Below are positions 17,306 to 26,338 of a stretch of 43,936 nucleotides of DNA, in pieces. Location: NCBI GenBank assembly GCA_002376725.1, contig DFOM01000045.1:1-43936 (forward strand), in the 5' to 3' direction. Position 1 is the stretch's first letter, and each line of letters starts with the position of its first letter. The notes under the pieces were generated by a model that did no database searches, was not told the DNA's origin, and saw only the letters and a program-made list of their open reading frames with translations. Source of the stretch: Cloacimonetes bacterium UBA3541. Its GTDB lineage: Bacteria; Cloacimonadota; Cloacimonadia; Cloacimonadales; Cloacimonadaceae. The translations under genes were made by a program, and so were the position numbers.

Positions 17306-20300
17306 TTATAACTCAGCTTTAAATTCCATCTTAAGTGTATGTCTCACTCTATCCTGAGGATAGGCATTACCATCATATTCCAGAGTTATAGAACAATAGT
17401 TATTCAAACGATAGATAGTGGATATATTCCAGTTGATTAATAAGCCACCTCGTTTTTCAGGTAAAAATGTTAAAAATTCACTACCGGAATGTTGATTATA
17501 GCGAATTCCAATAGATGCGGAAAGGCGTCCTTTTTTACCCCAACTTCCTCTAAAACCAGGTTCAAGTCCTATACCTTGAAGTTTGTACTTTTCTGTGTTA
17601 GATAGCTGAGAACCACTTTCAGAGGAGCCGGTAAGATTTAATGTGCCAATGCTATTAGATGAAAAGTTATGCTGAATCAAGACATATAGTGCATTAGCTC
17701 TTATACTAGACATATAGCGAGTATCTTTTTCTTTATTTAATTCATATTTAAAGCTATAATTATTTGTTCCATATTGTTTTAAATCCATCTCTGCTCCGAA
17801 TATAGATTCGGTAGTACGAGTTACAATTTGATAGCGCTTATCCAGAGTTCGGTTATATTGATAGTTCAAGCAACCTAAAATCCGATTAGGTATAATATCA
17901 ATCCAGATGGTTGGAGCAATACTCTGTTTTCCAAAGATAGTAAGATCTTCATCAAAGACATAACCGGGCAAGAATAGATAGCTTTGCCATTGTCTCAAAT
18001 TAGGACTTTGTTCTGTTGCTTGCAGGATAATATCGCTATGCACACGATTCCATTTCGGTAGATAATTTCCCGGTTTAAGATAAAAGCTTAGCTGTCCGTT
18101 AATTTCAGTACTTAGAGTTCCTTGGTCACTGGTGATATATACATAATCCCAATCTCCATCAGGAGTATAGACTCCAGTGCTGTCATAAAGACCTAAACCA
18201 TTACCCACATATTCCAGTTCTCTAATCTTGGGAAAGAATTCTGTTTGATTTAGCTGATAATTTCCCAGAATCATAATAGCTTGTTTCAAAAAAGAATTGG
18301 AATTGCGTAAGTTTATGAGGTCATATTTACTTTTAGGATTGTCAATTTCGTTTTCTTTTTCAATATTGCGATGAGTGAAATCCAGATTAACTGTATGATT
18401 AAGAGTAGAAGTGCTATGTTTTAAGTTATAGGTTTGGGACTGAGAGATAGTATTCCAGGAATTTTCTTTCATATCACTATTATCCCAAATATAGCTAAAC
18501 TGCGTCAAGCTTATTTTTGTATCTCCCACCGTTAGTTGAGGATTAATTTTGTAATATCTGTTGCTTATATACAAAGGAGAGTTATTATATTCCAAACCAT
18601 TATAATTCATTATAAGCTTAGTTTGAACCCAGCGAGAAATCCATTCAGAACTGAAATCGTGATATTGCATAACACTTGAAGGGGTAGAAGCATCATCATA
18701 TTTCTGTAACGAAACGGTTGAATGAATATCCAATGCGGGAATTAATCCTTTAGCTGGTGAATGCGAAAGAAATCGCAAAGCTCTTTGAGAAAATTGGTCA
18801 TCAACTTTTCTATAACGCAGCATTAATTCAGGATTCCACCAGTACCAAGCTCTGCTGCCAAGAGTTAAATTAATTTGATATTGACTGAGAGAATCAGCCT
18901 GTTCTAAAAGAGCAAAATCATAATTCTGAGAAATATCTGTATCCTGCGAGAAGAGAAAACTATTTTCCCAACGCTTTTCAAAATCTAGACCTAGATAATT
19001 TTCCTTACCAATATCTCCTTTTTTTAGATTTCCGTAAGCGTAAAGGATACCACTTTGATTGTCACTATCGTCAAAAGCTGAAAAAGTATTTTTATCATTA
19101 AGTGTAAAGATACCTTCCATACCTAATTCCAGAGAATCATTTGCATAACTCAGTAATAGGTCAGCATTAGTCCTTTTTACTGGTGGTATTAATCTTTTTT
19201 GTGGAAGCCAGGCTCCCATTCCGGTGCCAACATATCTAAATTTACCACTGGAAAACTCTTCGTAATCCCCATTTCCTGAACCTACAAAACTAAAGACTAT
19301 GTTATAATGGGCTAAGCTATCATAAGGTGCATATTCATAATAGATAATTCCGTCAGAACTCATTCTTTGGATATAGCTACCCATTCCTGGTTCAACTTCA
19401 ACAATTCCATTACTCCAAACCACACTATCTCCAGCCTTTCGCAAGGAATCAAGGTCTGCAGAGGTAAAATCATATAATAAAGGATGTTCTTTAGCATCTA
19501 CTTGATGGATAAGATGATGGGATAGAGATAAACCTGGAGAAAGATTCAAGGTTGAAGAATTAAAATAGGTTGATTGATTGTAAAACTCATCAGCATACTG
19601 AAAATAAGCATTAACTAGATTACTTGAAACTACCATTGTGCGAAACATTATTGACCCTTCAGAGTAATCTATATAATAATCTGTTCCGCGTTCTAATAGT
19701 TTACCATCACAATAGATTTTTTCACTACCTGCAATAATGAGATAAGTGCTTTGATATCCAGTAGGATTAAGATAATAAGGACCTTGTTTGCCATCTATAA
19801 TGTTAATTACAATAGAAGCAGGTTTACCGGAAGAAGCAGTAAAACCAGCTTGGATAAAATGTTTATCTTTATACCAGGCATTTAAACCCTCAATTGTTGT
19901 TTTATAATTAATATAACGGGTTCCATCAAATTGCCAGTCCAGATCTCCCATTGCAATTTCATACTGTTTTCCATAGACACGGATAAATACTTTATCCAGA
20001 TTACTTAGTTCTTTAGAATCACCTTCGGGAGTAAGTTTTGACTGGCTATCAGATAGTTGAGCTGCGATATTGACATTGTGACCCAATTCTCCATTGAGAT
20101 TAACATACAATGATTGTTTAAGGTCAAAAGCTTCTTCCTCGGAAAAAGTTAAAGCAAAAGTTTTAGAGCCTGAGACGAGTAAATTATTAGATGTTGATTG
20201 CCAGAGAGGTTTGGGAGGAGATATGTTGATAAATAAGCTGTCGGAAGGTTCTTTCATTTCATATAGATAGTATCTTTCAGTCAAGGAAGGTGGCACTTGA

Positions 20301-20578
20301 ATGTAATCAACTTTTAAAGTTGAAGTTTCTGGGAATTTTACCAATTTTAGTATACCATTTTTATAATCTATTTGATAGTCCCTTCCAGGTAGAAGGAGAA
20401 GGGTATCAGCATAGACATTTTCTGAACCATTTATAATAGGCAAAGAAGAGATAGGATATTCCCAGCGTTCAGGCTGTAATTCTATGTTAGCACTAACAAC
20501 CAAACTTTGTGCAAAAATCAGAGAGATAGGGATTAGAGATAAGAGAACCAGTAGAACAGATAATATGTGATTATCCAC
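17306..20578 (-). CDS. Large SprA-like outer-membrane protein, function unknown
   Basis: A 1090-residue protein with an N-terminal signal peptide (about residues 1-24, ending IFAQS) and no internal membrane helices. It is rich in alternating aromatic/polar beta strands, as in an outer-membrane barrel. The N-terminal part has the repeated motif GRDYQIDYKNGILKL and RGTDYYIDYSEGSIMF. Between them are LTPEGDSKELSNLDKVFIRV, a GDLDWQFDGT motif and GKQGPYYL. I recognise this pattern from SprA and related FCB-group proteins, the T9SS translocon family, but it is less than half the length of SprA. It lies 3 bases downstream of umuD and was probably transcribed with it. Function is unknown; a secretion or surface-assembly role is only a guess. 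Confidence 0.7.
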   Translation of the reverse strand: MDNHILSVLLVLLSLIPISLIFAQSLVVSANIELQPERWEYPISSLPIINGSENVYADTLLLLPGRDYQIDYKNGILKLVKFPETSTLKVDYIQVPPSLTERYYLYEMKEPSDSLFINISPPKPLWQSTSNNLLVSGSKTFALTFSEEEAFDLKQSLYVNLNGELGHNVNIAAQLSDSQSKLTPEGDSKELSNLDKVFIRVYGKQYEIAMGDLDWQFDGTRYINYKTTIEGLNAWYKDKHFIQAGFTASSGKPASIVINIIDGKQGPYYLNPTGYQSTYLIIAGSEKIYCDGKLLERGTDYYIDYSEGSIMFRTMVVSSNLVNAYFQYADEFYNQSTYFNSSTLNLSPGLSLSHHLIHQVDAKEHPLLYDFTSADLDSLRKAGDSVVWSNGIVEVEPGMGSYIQRMSSDGIIYYEYAPYDSLAHYNIVFSFVGSGNGDYEEFSSGKFRYVGTGMGAWLPQKRLIPPVKRTNADLLLSYANDSLELGMEGIFTLNDKNTFSAFDDSDNQSGILYAYGNLKKGDIGKENYLGLDFEKRWENSFLFSQDTDISQNYDFALLEQADSLSQYQINLTLGSRAWYWWNPELMLRYRKVDDQFSQRALRFLSHSPAKGLIPALDIHSTVSLQKYDDASTPSSVMQYHDFSSEWISRWVQTKLIMNYNGLEYNNSPLYISNRYYKINPQLTVGDTKISLTQFSYIWDNSDMKENSWNTISQSQTYNLKHSTSTLNHTVNLDFTHRNIEKENEIDNPKSKYDLINLRNSNSFLKQAIMILGNYQLNQTEFFPKIRELEYVGNGLGLYDSTGVYTPDGDWDYVYITSDQGTLSTEINGQLSFYLKPGNYLPKWNRVHSDIILQATEQSPNLRQWQSYLFLPGYVFDEDLTIFGKQSIAPTIWIDIIPNRILGCLNYQYNRTLDKRYQIVTRTTESIFGAEMDLKQYGTNNYSFKYELNKEKDTRYMSSIRANALYVLIQHNFSSNSIGTLNLTGSSESGSQLSNTEKYKLQGIGLEPGFRGSWGKKGRLSASIGIRYNQHSGSEFLTFLPEKRGGLLINWNISTIYRLNNYCSITLEYDGNAYPQDRVRHTLKMEFKAEL

Positions 20579-20581
20579 ACT

Positions 20582-21031
20582 TTATACTTGATGAATCACA
20601 AAAGTAACTACACCCCAAACAAAGAAATCTAACTCTTGATTGACTTCTATAGCAGGATAGGAATCATTTTCTGAAACAAGATAATATCGATCATTCTCTA
20701 GGTGTAATCTTTTTAGAGTTAGTTCTCCATCATAAATCGCAATGACAATCTTATTGTTTGTAGCTTCTAAGGAACGGTCAACTATTACTATATCTTCTGG
20801 ATAAATACCTGCTCCTATCATAGAATCACCTCCTACACGCATAAAGAAGGTAGAAGCAGGATGGGCTATCAGATATTTATTCAAGTCAAGGGTGCCTTCC
20901 AGATAGTCATTTGCAGGTGAAGGAAAGCCAGCAGGTACTTCTATGCCAAGAAGGGGTCTACTTAGTTTACTTTCGGTGCTAACTTTATAAATGGCAGTAA
21001 TAGAACCATCACTTTTAAATTTATTTTTCAT
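20582..21031 (-). CDS. umuD: UmuD-like S24 peptidase (SOS mutagenesis / DNA pol V accessory)
   Basis: A 149-residue LexA/UmuD-fold protease without a DNA-binding domain. It has the UmuD self-cleavage region AGFPSPANDYLEGTLDLNKYL, with the cleavage pair Ala34-Gly35 in place of Cys-Gly. The catalytic dyad is Ser70 (GGDSMIG) and Lys107 (LTLKRLHL), 37 residues apart exactly as in E. coli UmuD. UmuD is cleaved on RecA filaments and joins UmuC as DNA polymerase V. No umuC is present on either side. Instead the giant outer-membrane protein gene follows after 3 bases. I saw no LexA-box palindrome upstream, though the box of this lineage is unknown to me. Confidence 0.88.
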   Translation of the reverse strand: MKNKFKSDGSITAIYKVSTESKLSRPLLGIEVPAGFPSPANDYLEGTLDLNKYLIAHPASTFFMRVGGDSMIGAGIYPEDIVIVDRSLEATNNKIVIAIYDGELTLKRLHLENDRYYLVSENDSYPAIEVNQELDFFVWGVVTFVIHQV

Positions 21032-21041
21032 ACATTATAAA

Positions 21042-21097
21042 TAAAAAACAGCCAACCGTCTTCATCTTTAAGGTGTTGAAGATGAGTCAGTTGACTG
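21042..21097 (-). terminator. Rho-independent terminator after the TPR lipoprotein gene
   Basis: A long imperfect hairpin (outer arms CAGCCAAC/GTTGACTG, inner arms TCATCTT/AAGATGA), followed on the minus strand by TTTTTTAT. It lies just past the lipoprotein stop and just before umuD. This separates the two transcription units, so umuD probably has its own promoter or depends on read-through. Confidence 0.75.
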
Positions 21098-21112
21098 TTA
21101 AATACCCTATTA

Positions 21113-22294
21113 CTATTTGATTTTTTTAAGAATTTCGGTGGCACTCTTGCCATAAGTAGGATCATTTTGGATCCGTTGAAGGTCAGCTTTGGCAGCAGAA
21201 TAGTTCTTTTTCATAAAGTAAGCATTTCCCCTTAAAAGATAAGCTGCTGCACTTGAAGGATTGATATTGATAACTTTAGTAGCATAGGTTATTACTTTAT
21301 CCCAATTCTTTTGTTTGTTCCAGTGGTCTGCCAAAATTAAAGCAATATCAGCATTATCTTCATATTTAAGGGAATTCTCATAAGCTTCAATCTTTTTAGC
21401 TGTACTTCCTAATTTATTATAGTTATCTGCCATTACTCGGTAAGCAAGAGCCAGAGAAGCATTATCTGTTGTGCTGGCTATAAGTTTTGAGAGAATTTCA
21501 TTGGATTTGGTATAGTTTTTAATATCTCTATAAAAATCAGCCACACGAGCATAAACATCCGGATTTTGACCCAATTCCATTGCTTTAAGGTAATATGTTT
21601 CCGCAGAAGCATTATCTCCGCTTTCTTTATAAGCTGCTGCTAGAATAAGGTAGGCTGTGTAATCTTGAGATGCTTCAGCATAATCTTTAAGTACTTGATA
21701 AGCTCTAGCCTGATCCTTAATATCATCTTTAAGAATGTGATATTTGATATTAAGAATTTCCTCATTTCCGGGTTCATAAGTGAGAACCATATCGTAGTAT
21801 TGTAAAGCACGCTCATACTGTTTCGCATTTTGAGCAGTAATAGCCATATTACGATACAGTTTTGAGAGATAATCATCCCTTTCAGCTGGAGAAATAGTAA
21901 TCGGTTTCAAACTCTTATAAATATCGGCAGCATTCTGATAAGCGGTAAGAGCATCATCATAGAAACCAATACTTGCGTCTTCATTTCCTTGATTGACATA
22001 GCTGAGAGCAATATTAAGGTCTATCCGTTCAATATTTACTTCTATAGAATCAGTAGGTGACGCTGTAGGCGCAGCTTGGACATAGTAATCTCTAGCCTGA
22101 CTAAAATATTTTATGGCGGAGAGATAATCCTCAGAAGTAAAAGCTGTTGCACCACTATCAGCATAAGCATAAGCTAATTGCAAAGGTGAAGGTGGCGGAG
22201 GAGTGGAAACTTCTAATTTCTTATTAGTGCTGCAGCCGGCTATAATCAGTAGAATTGCCACAAGGGTCAGCAAGATATATTGTCTGTTTTTCAT
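21113..22294 (-). CDS. TPR-repeat lipoprotein
   Basis: A 393-residue lipoprotein. The signal peptide ends in the lipobox LIIAGC (Cys21). A proline-rich linker (TPPPPSP) follows, then about eight tetratricopeptide-type helical repeats, with phrases such as SAIKYFSQARDYY, ALQYYDMVLTYEPGNEEI, SAETYYLKAMELG and SAAAYLLRGNAYFMKKNYSAA. Such proteins are protein-interaction scaffolds, here on the periplasmic face of a membrane. The partner is unknown. GGGAGG lies before the ATG. Its promoter and terminator make it a single-gene unit. Confidence 0.87.
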   Translation of the reverse strand: MKNRQYILLTLVAILLIIAGCSTNKKLEVSTPPPPSPLQLAYAYADSGATAFTSEDYLSAIKYFSQARDYYVQAAPTASPTDSIEVNIERIDLNIALSYVNQGNEDASIGFYDDALTAYQNAADIYKSLKPITISPAERDDYLSKLYRNMAITAQNAKQYERALQYYDMVLTYEPGNEEILNIKYHILKDDIKDQARAYQVLKDYAEASQDYTAYLILAAAYKESGDNASAETYYLKAMELGQNPDVYARVADFYRDIKNYTKSNEILSKLIASTTDNASLALAYRVMADNYNKLGSTAKKIEAYENSLKYEDNADIALILADHWNKQKNWDKVITYATKVININPSSAAAYLLRGNAYFMKKNYSAAKADLQRIQNDPTYGKSATEILKKIK

Positions 22295-22324
22295 TTGGTA
22301 CCTCCCATTCTTTTTTATTTTTAG

Positions 22325-22355
22325 TTCAAATTACATATATTTCAGGATTTGTCAA
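22325..22355 (-). promoter_or_regulatory. Probable promoter of the TPR lipoprotein gene
   Basis: TTGACA (22355-22350), a 19-base spacer and TTTGAA (22330-22325) on the minus strand, 31 bases upstream of the start codon. The same TTGACA plus TTTG arrangement appears upstream of tRNA-Leu and hsdM. Confidence 0.5.
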
Positions 22356-22462
22356 TGAAAAATTAAGCAAAGTTTGTAACATTAAATACTACATAACAGT
22401 TTGTATCTTTATAACTAAAGGAAAGATATAGAACTACAATAACATTGAATAAAATATTGGCA

Positions 22463-22492
22463 TTGACAAAAAAAAGTATTTTAAGCTTTAGT
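22463..22492 (+). promoter_or_regulatory. Probable promoter of the 22528-27843 operon
   Basis: TTGACA (22463-22468), an 18-base AT-rich spacer and TTTAGT (22487-22492), 36 bases before the first start codon. The 233-base gap between the divergent genes holds only this and the oppositely facing promoter. Confidence 0.5.
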
Positions 22493-22527
22493 AAAGAGAA
22501 GGAACATAAATTAAATAAAAAACGAAT

Positions 22528-23391
22528 ATGAATAAACTACAAAAGTTTTTGGTTCAGATATTTAGCCTATTTTTTGGAGATTTTAACGGTGTCCAGGTTT
22601 TTTTGTATCCTATGACCCTATTTTGTTGGGTTGATACTAATAGTTTTCTTTATGCTGCTACCGGTTTATTAACCACGCAAAAACATTTCTTTCCTCTGGC
22701 GGTCTTTTTATTAATTTTCGTTTTTGTCATTTTTTTAATTCTGAAAAATGTAAGTGGTATTTTTGATGCTATCTACCCTTTACAAGAGGGAGATAAATCA
22801 ATTTTTTGGCAAACAGTGATAAATCTTCATAAGTTTTTACTGATAATTATAATAGCAGCAGCTCTTCTTTATGTAGTTTCTGTTTTTTTAAAATATTATT
22901 ACGATATTAGAGTCCCTTTAAAGAGTATATATCCTATAGCAATAAGGTTTTTGGGAATTTTACTACTTCTTCTTTATGGCTTGAGGTTCATTTGGACAAA
23001 ACCATTTAGAGAAAACGAGTCCGATATGCAAGAAGCCTGTGGTAAATTGAGAAATGATTATAAAGCGCATAGAAATCTCTATGCAGTACATGCACTGTTT
23101 TATATATTGATGGTGCTAGTAGGTGCATTTATCTATAATATCCTGGTTCTGGATGTCTTATACAGGATTTTTGCTTGGTTGAACTGTTCCCCTAATCTTT
23201 ATTTTACTCCTCCAGCGAACATTCTTGCTCTACTTTATAACATTTTTATTATAGTAATAGCTCTGCTTCTTTCCAATCTTTTATTTTCTCCTCTGGTTAA
23301 AGCTATTACTCATATCGCAGAAAAATTACATCCTCATCTATATTTAGCTAAAACTGCAGTAAAAAATGACGAAACAAACCAAATATCCTAA
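22528..23391 (+). CDS. Multi-pass membrane protein of unknown function
   Basis: A 287-residue protein I do not recognise. It has about five hydrophobic helices, roughly residues 50-70, 94-116, 128-148, 188-212 and 230-252. A short charged cytoplasmic-type loop (ENESDMQEACGKLRNDYKAHRN) lies between the third and fourth. No catalytic motif is visible. The start is the first ATG; no good ribosome binding site lies within 15 bases, though GAAGGA occurs about 25 bases upstream. Its last 26 bases overlap the start of the deacetylase gene, so the two are probably translationally coupled. A role in the envelope is plausible from its neighbours only. Confidence 0.75.
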   Translation: MNKLQKFLVQIFSLFFGDFNGVQVFLYPMTLFCWVDTNSFLYAATGLLTTQKHFFPLAVFLLIFVFVIFLILKNVSGIFDAIYPLQEGDKSIFWQTVINLHKFLLIIIIAAALLYVVSVFLKYYYDIRVPLKSIYPIAIRFLGILLLLLYGLRFIWTKPFRENESDMQEACGKLRNDYKAHRNLYAVHALFYILMVLVGAFIYNILVLDVLYRIFAWLNCSPNLYFTPPANILALLYNIFIIVIALLLSNLLFSPLVKAITHIAEKLHPHLYLAKTAVKNDETNQIS

Positions 23392-24520
23392 TCGTCATAA
23401 AGCAAGGAAAGACAATCCGGTAGGTTTATATCTACTTATCCTTTTGCTGTGCGGAGCCATAATTTTCGTGATTGTATATAAAGGGAAGGAAGAAGGACTA
23501 CCTCCCGAATTTCAGGAACCTTCAATTAAAAAATTTAACTCTTCAGAGCTTTTGCAAAGCCTGGAAGAAAAATTTGAATTAGCGGAGGGTTCCTTACAGA
23601 TAAAAACAATACATCATCAAAAACAATTAAGTATACCTGTAAATCCGAGTAAAATGGACCTCACTTTTGCTAATATGATTGTTAAGGGTGAATTTGAGAT
23701 CAGAGGGGGAAAACTGGTTTCTGGCTTTGTAGAAGACGATGGACAACTTCTAACTTTCAAAGTTGGTCCGGATACTTATAAGGTAAAATTATATTACAAG
23801 AAACCTGTTTCTATTATAAGAAAATATCCTAAATATATTGCTATCGTAGTTGATGATTTTGGTGGTATTGGAGGGGATTTATTGCAAAGCTTTTTGAATT
23901 TACCTTTAGAGATAGATTTTGCCATTCTTCCGGGTTTATCACATAGTGAAGAAGCAATGAATAAAGCCTTTAAACAAGGAAGAGAAACTCTGGTACATTT
24001 GCCTATGGAACCTTTGAATTATCCAAGTCAGAATCCAGGTAAGGATGCTATTTTAGTTCAGATGGATAGGTCGGAAGTAGAGAAGTTAGTGCTCAAACAT
24101 TTGAATTCCTTACCTTTATGTAGTGGTGTAAATAATCATATGGGTAGTTTAGCCACAACAGACAAAGAGATAATGAGTTATGTTATGGAAGTTCTTCGCA
24201 AAAAAGATAAATTCTTTTTGGATAGTCGCACTTCAGCAGTATCCGTTGCTTATCAAATAGCTCAGAAAGCTCAGATTTTAGCTTTCCGAAATGACCTCTT
24301 TTTGGACTCACCTGATATCAGTAATGCCACAATGGAAAGTAAAATTGAAAGGATAAAACAAATTACCAATAGCAGAAATTATGTTATAGCTATAACGCAT
24401 TGTCATTCAGCTGAAAAACTAAGATATTTACAGGATTTCATATCTCGCATTCAAAAAGAAGGGTTCACACTCAAAAGGCTTTCAGAACTTAAAGAACAAG
24501 AAGTTCCTGCTATTATATGA
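23366..24520 (+). CDS. Divergent polysaccharide deacetylase family protein (YibQ-like)
   Basis: A 384-residue protein with a single N-terminal membrane anchor (about residues 20-38, LYLLILLLCGAIIFVIVY), a variable linker and a C-terminal domain of the divergent polysaccharide deacetylase family (DUF610, NodB-like barrel). Recognisable parts are YIAIVVDDFGG, FAILPGLSHSEE, ETLVHLPMEP, CSGVNNHMGS, FFLDSRTSAVSVAYQIA and VIAITHCH. The paired aspartates in VVDD and the histidines in NNHMGS are in the family positions. The substrate is unknown; it is probably a periplasmic glycan. It sits 7 bases before uppP, which suits envelope-polysaccharide work. Confidence 0.87.
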   Translation: MTKQTKYPNRHKARKDNPVGLYLLILLLCGAIIFVIVYKGKEEGLPPEFQEPSIKKFNSSELLQSLEEKFELAEGSLQIKTIHHQKQLSIPVNPSKMDLTFANMIVKGEFEIRGGKLVSGFVEDDGQLLTFKVGPDTYKVKLYYKKPVSIIRKYPKYIAIVVDDFGGIGGDLLQSFLNLPLEIDFAILPGLSHSEEAMNKAFKQGRETLVHLPMEPLNYPSQNPGKDAILVQMDRSEVEKLVLKHLNSLPLCSGVNNHMGSLATTDKEIMSYVMEVLRKKDKFFLDSRTSAVSVAYQIAQKAQILAFRNDLFLDSPDISNATMESKIERIKQITNSRNYVIAITHCHSAEKLRYLQDFISRIQKEGFTLKRLSELKEQEVPAII

Positions 24521-24527
24521 GGTTAAT

Positions 24528-25337
24528 ATGAGCTTCTTAAATGCTATCTTATTAGGGATATTACAGGGTTTAACAGAATTCTTACCGGTTAGTAGTTCAG
24601 GTCATTTGGTTTTAGCACAGCACTTTTTAAATATAAAAGAAAGTGGGAACATATTATTTGAAGTATTTCTCCATCTTGGAACTTTACTAGCTGTTATTAT
24701 CTTTTTCCGCAAACGCCTTTGGGAACTGATTCTTTCTCTTTTCGGCAGTAAGGAATATAGGATAAAAGAAAAAGCTTGTAATGACCGAATGATTATTCTT
24801 TATTTAATTATAGCGACAGCGGTTACTGGTTTGATATATCTAATTTTTGGAAATCCTATAGAGTCACTGTATAATAAACCTTTAATCGTTGCTCTTATGC
24901 TAATCATTACGGGTATTATAATCTTTGCATCTGATTATGCCAAGAAGGAGAAAATCTCAGTTTCAAAAATGGGATTTCCTCGGAGTATATTTATAGGATT
25001 GATTCAAGGTATAGCGATTATTCCAGGAATTTCACGTTCCGGTTCAACCATTGCAGCTTCACTTTTCAGCGGTATTAAACGTGAAGAAGCTGCTGAATTC
25101 TCCTTCCTTTTAAGTATACCAGCAATCCTGGGAGCAAATCTGGTCAGTTGGAATATCTTTAGCACTCTCAATTTTAATCAATTACTTGTCTATCTAGCCG
25201 GATTTTTAGCTTCTTTCTTAGCAGGATATCTGGTAATTGGTTTCTTGCTAAAACTTATAGCTAAATCAAAACTTAAGGTGTTCGCTTATTGGTGCTGGGG
25301 TGTAGCCCTAATAAGTATCATTTTTCTATTATTGTGA
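24528..25337 (+). CDS. uppP: Undecaprenyl-diphosphatase
   Basis: A 269-residue membrane enzyme that dephosphorylates undecaprenyl pyrophosphate, recycling the lipid carrier used for peptidoglycan and other wall polymers; overproduction gives bacitracin resistance. The two active-site motifs are present: GLTEFLPVSSSGHL (about residues 14-27) and PGISRSGSTIAASL. It has about seven to eight membrane segments and a normal family length. AGGTTAAT lies just before the ATG. It is in the same operon as the deacetylase and holA. Confidence 0.95.
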   Translation: MSFLNAILLGILQGLTEFLPVSSSGHLVLAQHFLNIKESGNILFEVFLHLGTLLAVIIFFRKRLWELILSLFGSKEYRIKEKACNDRMIILYLIIATAVTGLIYLIFGNPIESLYNKPLIVALMLIITGIIIFASDYAKKEKISVSKMGFPRSIFIGLIQGIAIIPGISRSGSTIAASLFSGIKREEAAEFSFLLSIPAILGANLVSWNIFSTLNFNQLLVYLAGFLASFLAGYLVIGFLLKLIAKSKLKVFAYWCWGVALISIIFLLL

Positions 25338-25339
25338 AT

Positions 25340-26338
25340 ATGTTAAATAAATTACCTGCCTTAGAAATTGATAGCTTAAAACCTAAATTAGGTCAAAACT
25401 TCCTTCTGGTTGGTGGTGATGCATATCTAACTGATTTAGCTATAGACCATATCCGGAAAAACTTGGAAACTAATGTAGACCTGGTTATTATTTATGGAGA
25501 TGAAGCTAAGGTACCAGAAATTAAAGACCTGCTGGATTCTTATTCTATATTTTCTAATGCCAAACTTGTCCTTTTCCGAAATGTAGACCAATTAAAAAAG
25601 AAAGAACTGGATGCTTTAACAGATTATTTTAGTGAGCCTTCGGAGCAGCAAACTCTGATTCTTACAGCGGAAAAGATAGACGATAAAAAAGGTAGCTGGA
25701 AAATTATTAGTAAAGCTTGTATCCATATTCTTTGCAATCCTCCAAGTTATAGCGGTGCTCTTTCTCCTTGGCTGGATAAGTCACTTGCAAAATTGGATCT
25801 AACTATGTCATTTAAAGCGAAACAAGCTTTCATTAGTAGAGTAGAATTGGATTATGCAAACGCGAATAATGAATTACAAAAGCTGGCTCTGTTGGTTGGA
25901 GATAAAAAAGAAATTACCGAAAACGATGTGCTTCGTAGTATTGGCTTTTCCCGAGTCGGAACTCAGATTGACTTTTATCGTGCTCTGGGGAATAGACAAT
26001 TGAAAGAAACTATGCAACTGCTGGAGAGAATGCTGAACTCAGAATTTAAAGTGTTGCAAGTGCTGTTTTATATTATAAAATTTTATGATACTATTTACCA
26101 TATACTGCTACTTAAGAAAGCACATATCAGTGCAACTGAAATTATGAATATACATCTCACAAATCTTTATCCATCTCAAAGGAAAGAATTTATGGACTTT
26201 TCTAATAATTACTCTTTACTCCAATTAGAAACTATCTTTAATATTTTATTGGATACGGACACTAAAATTAAATCCAGTTCGGCAAGTGATGCTGTTCTAC
26301 TTACCAATTGTATTTTTAAGATTATGGAAACCCTATGA
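25340..26338 (+). CDS. holA: DNA polymerase III delta subunit
   Basis: The clamp-loader delta subunit that opens the sliding clamp. I choose the ATG at 25340, 2 bases after the uppP stop (332 residues, start MLNKLPALEID); a longer frame from 25289 would overlap uppP by 49 bases and adds a non-family N-terminus. Landmarks are GQNFLLVGGDAYLTDLAIDHI, the DLVIIYGDE and SIFSNAKLVLFRNVD segments, and the helical C-terminal region with ISRVELDYANANNELQKLAL. It overlaps malQ by 4 bases (ATGA). Confidence 0.88.
   Translation: MLNKLPALEIDSLKPKLGQNFLLVGGDAYLTDLAIDHIRKNLETNVDLVIIYGDEAKVPEIKDLLDSYSIFSNAKLVLFRNVDQLKKKELDALTDYFSEPSEQQTLILTAEKIDDKKGSWKIISKACIHILCNPPSYSGALSPWLDKSLAKLDLTMSFKAKQAFISRVELDYANANNELQKLALLVGDKKEITENDVLRSIGFSRVGTQIDFYRALGNRQLKETMQLLERMLNSEFKVLQVLFYIIKFYDTIYHILLLKKAHISATEIMNIHLTNLYPSQRKEFMDFSNNYSLLQLETIFNILLDTDTKIKSSSASDAVLLTNCIFKIMETL

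Noticed and set aside
20582..21031. LexA repressor
   Set aside because: There is no N-terminal helix-turn-helix domain, and the cleavage-site context and length match UmuD.
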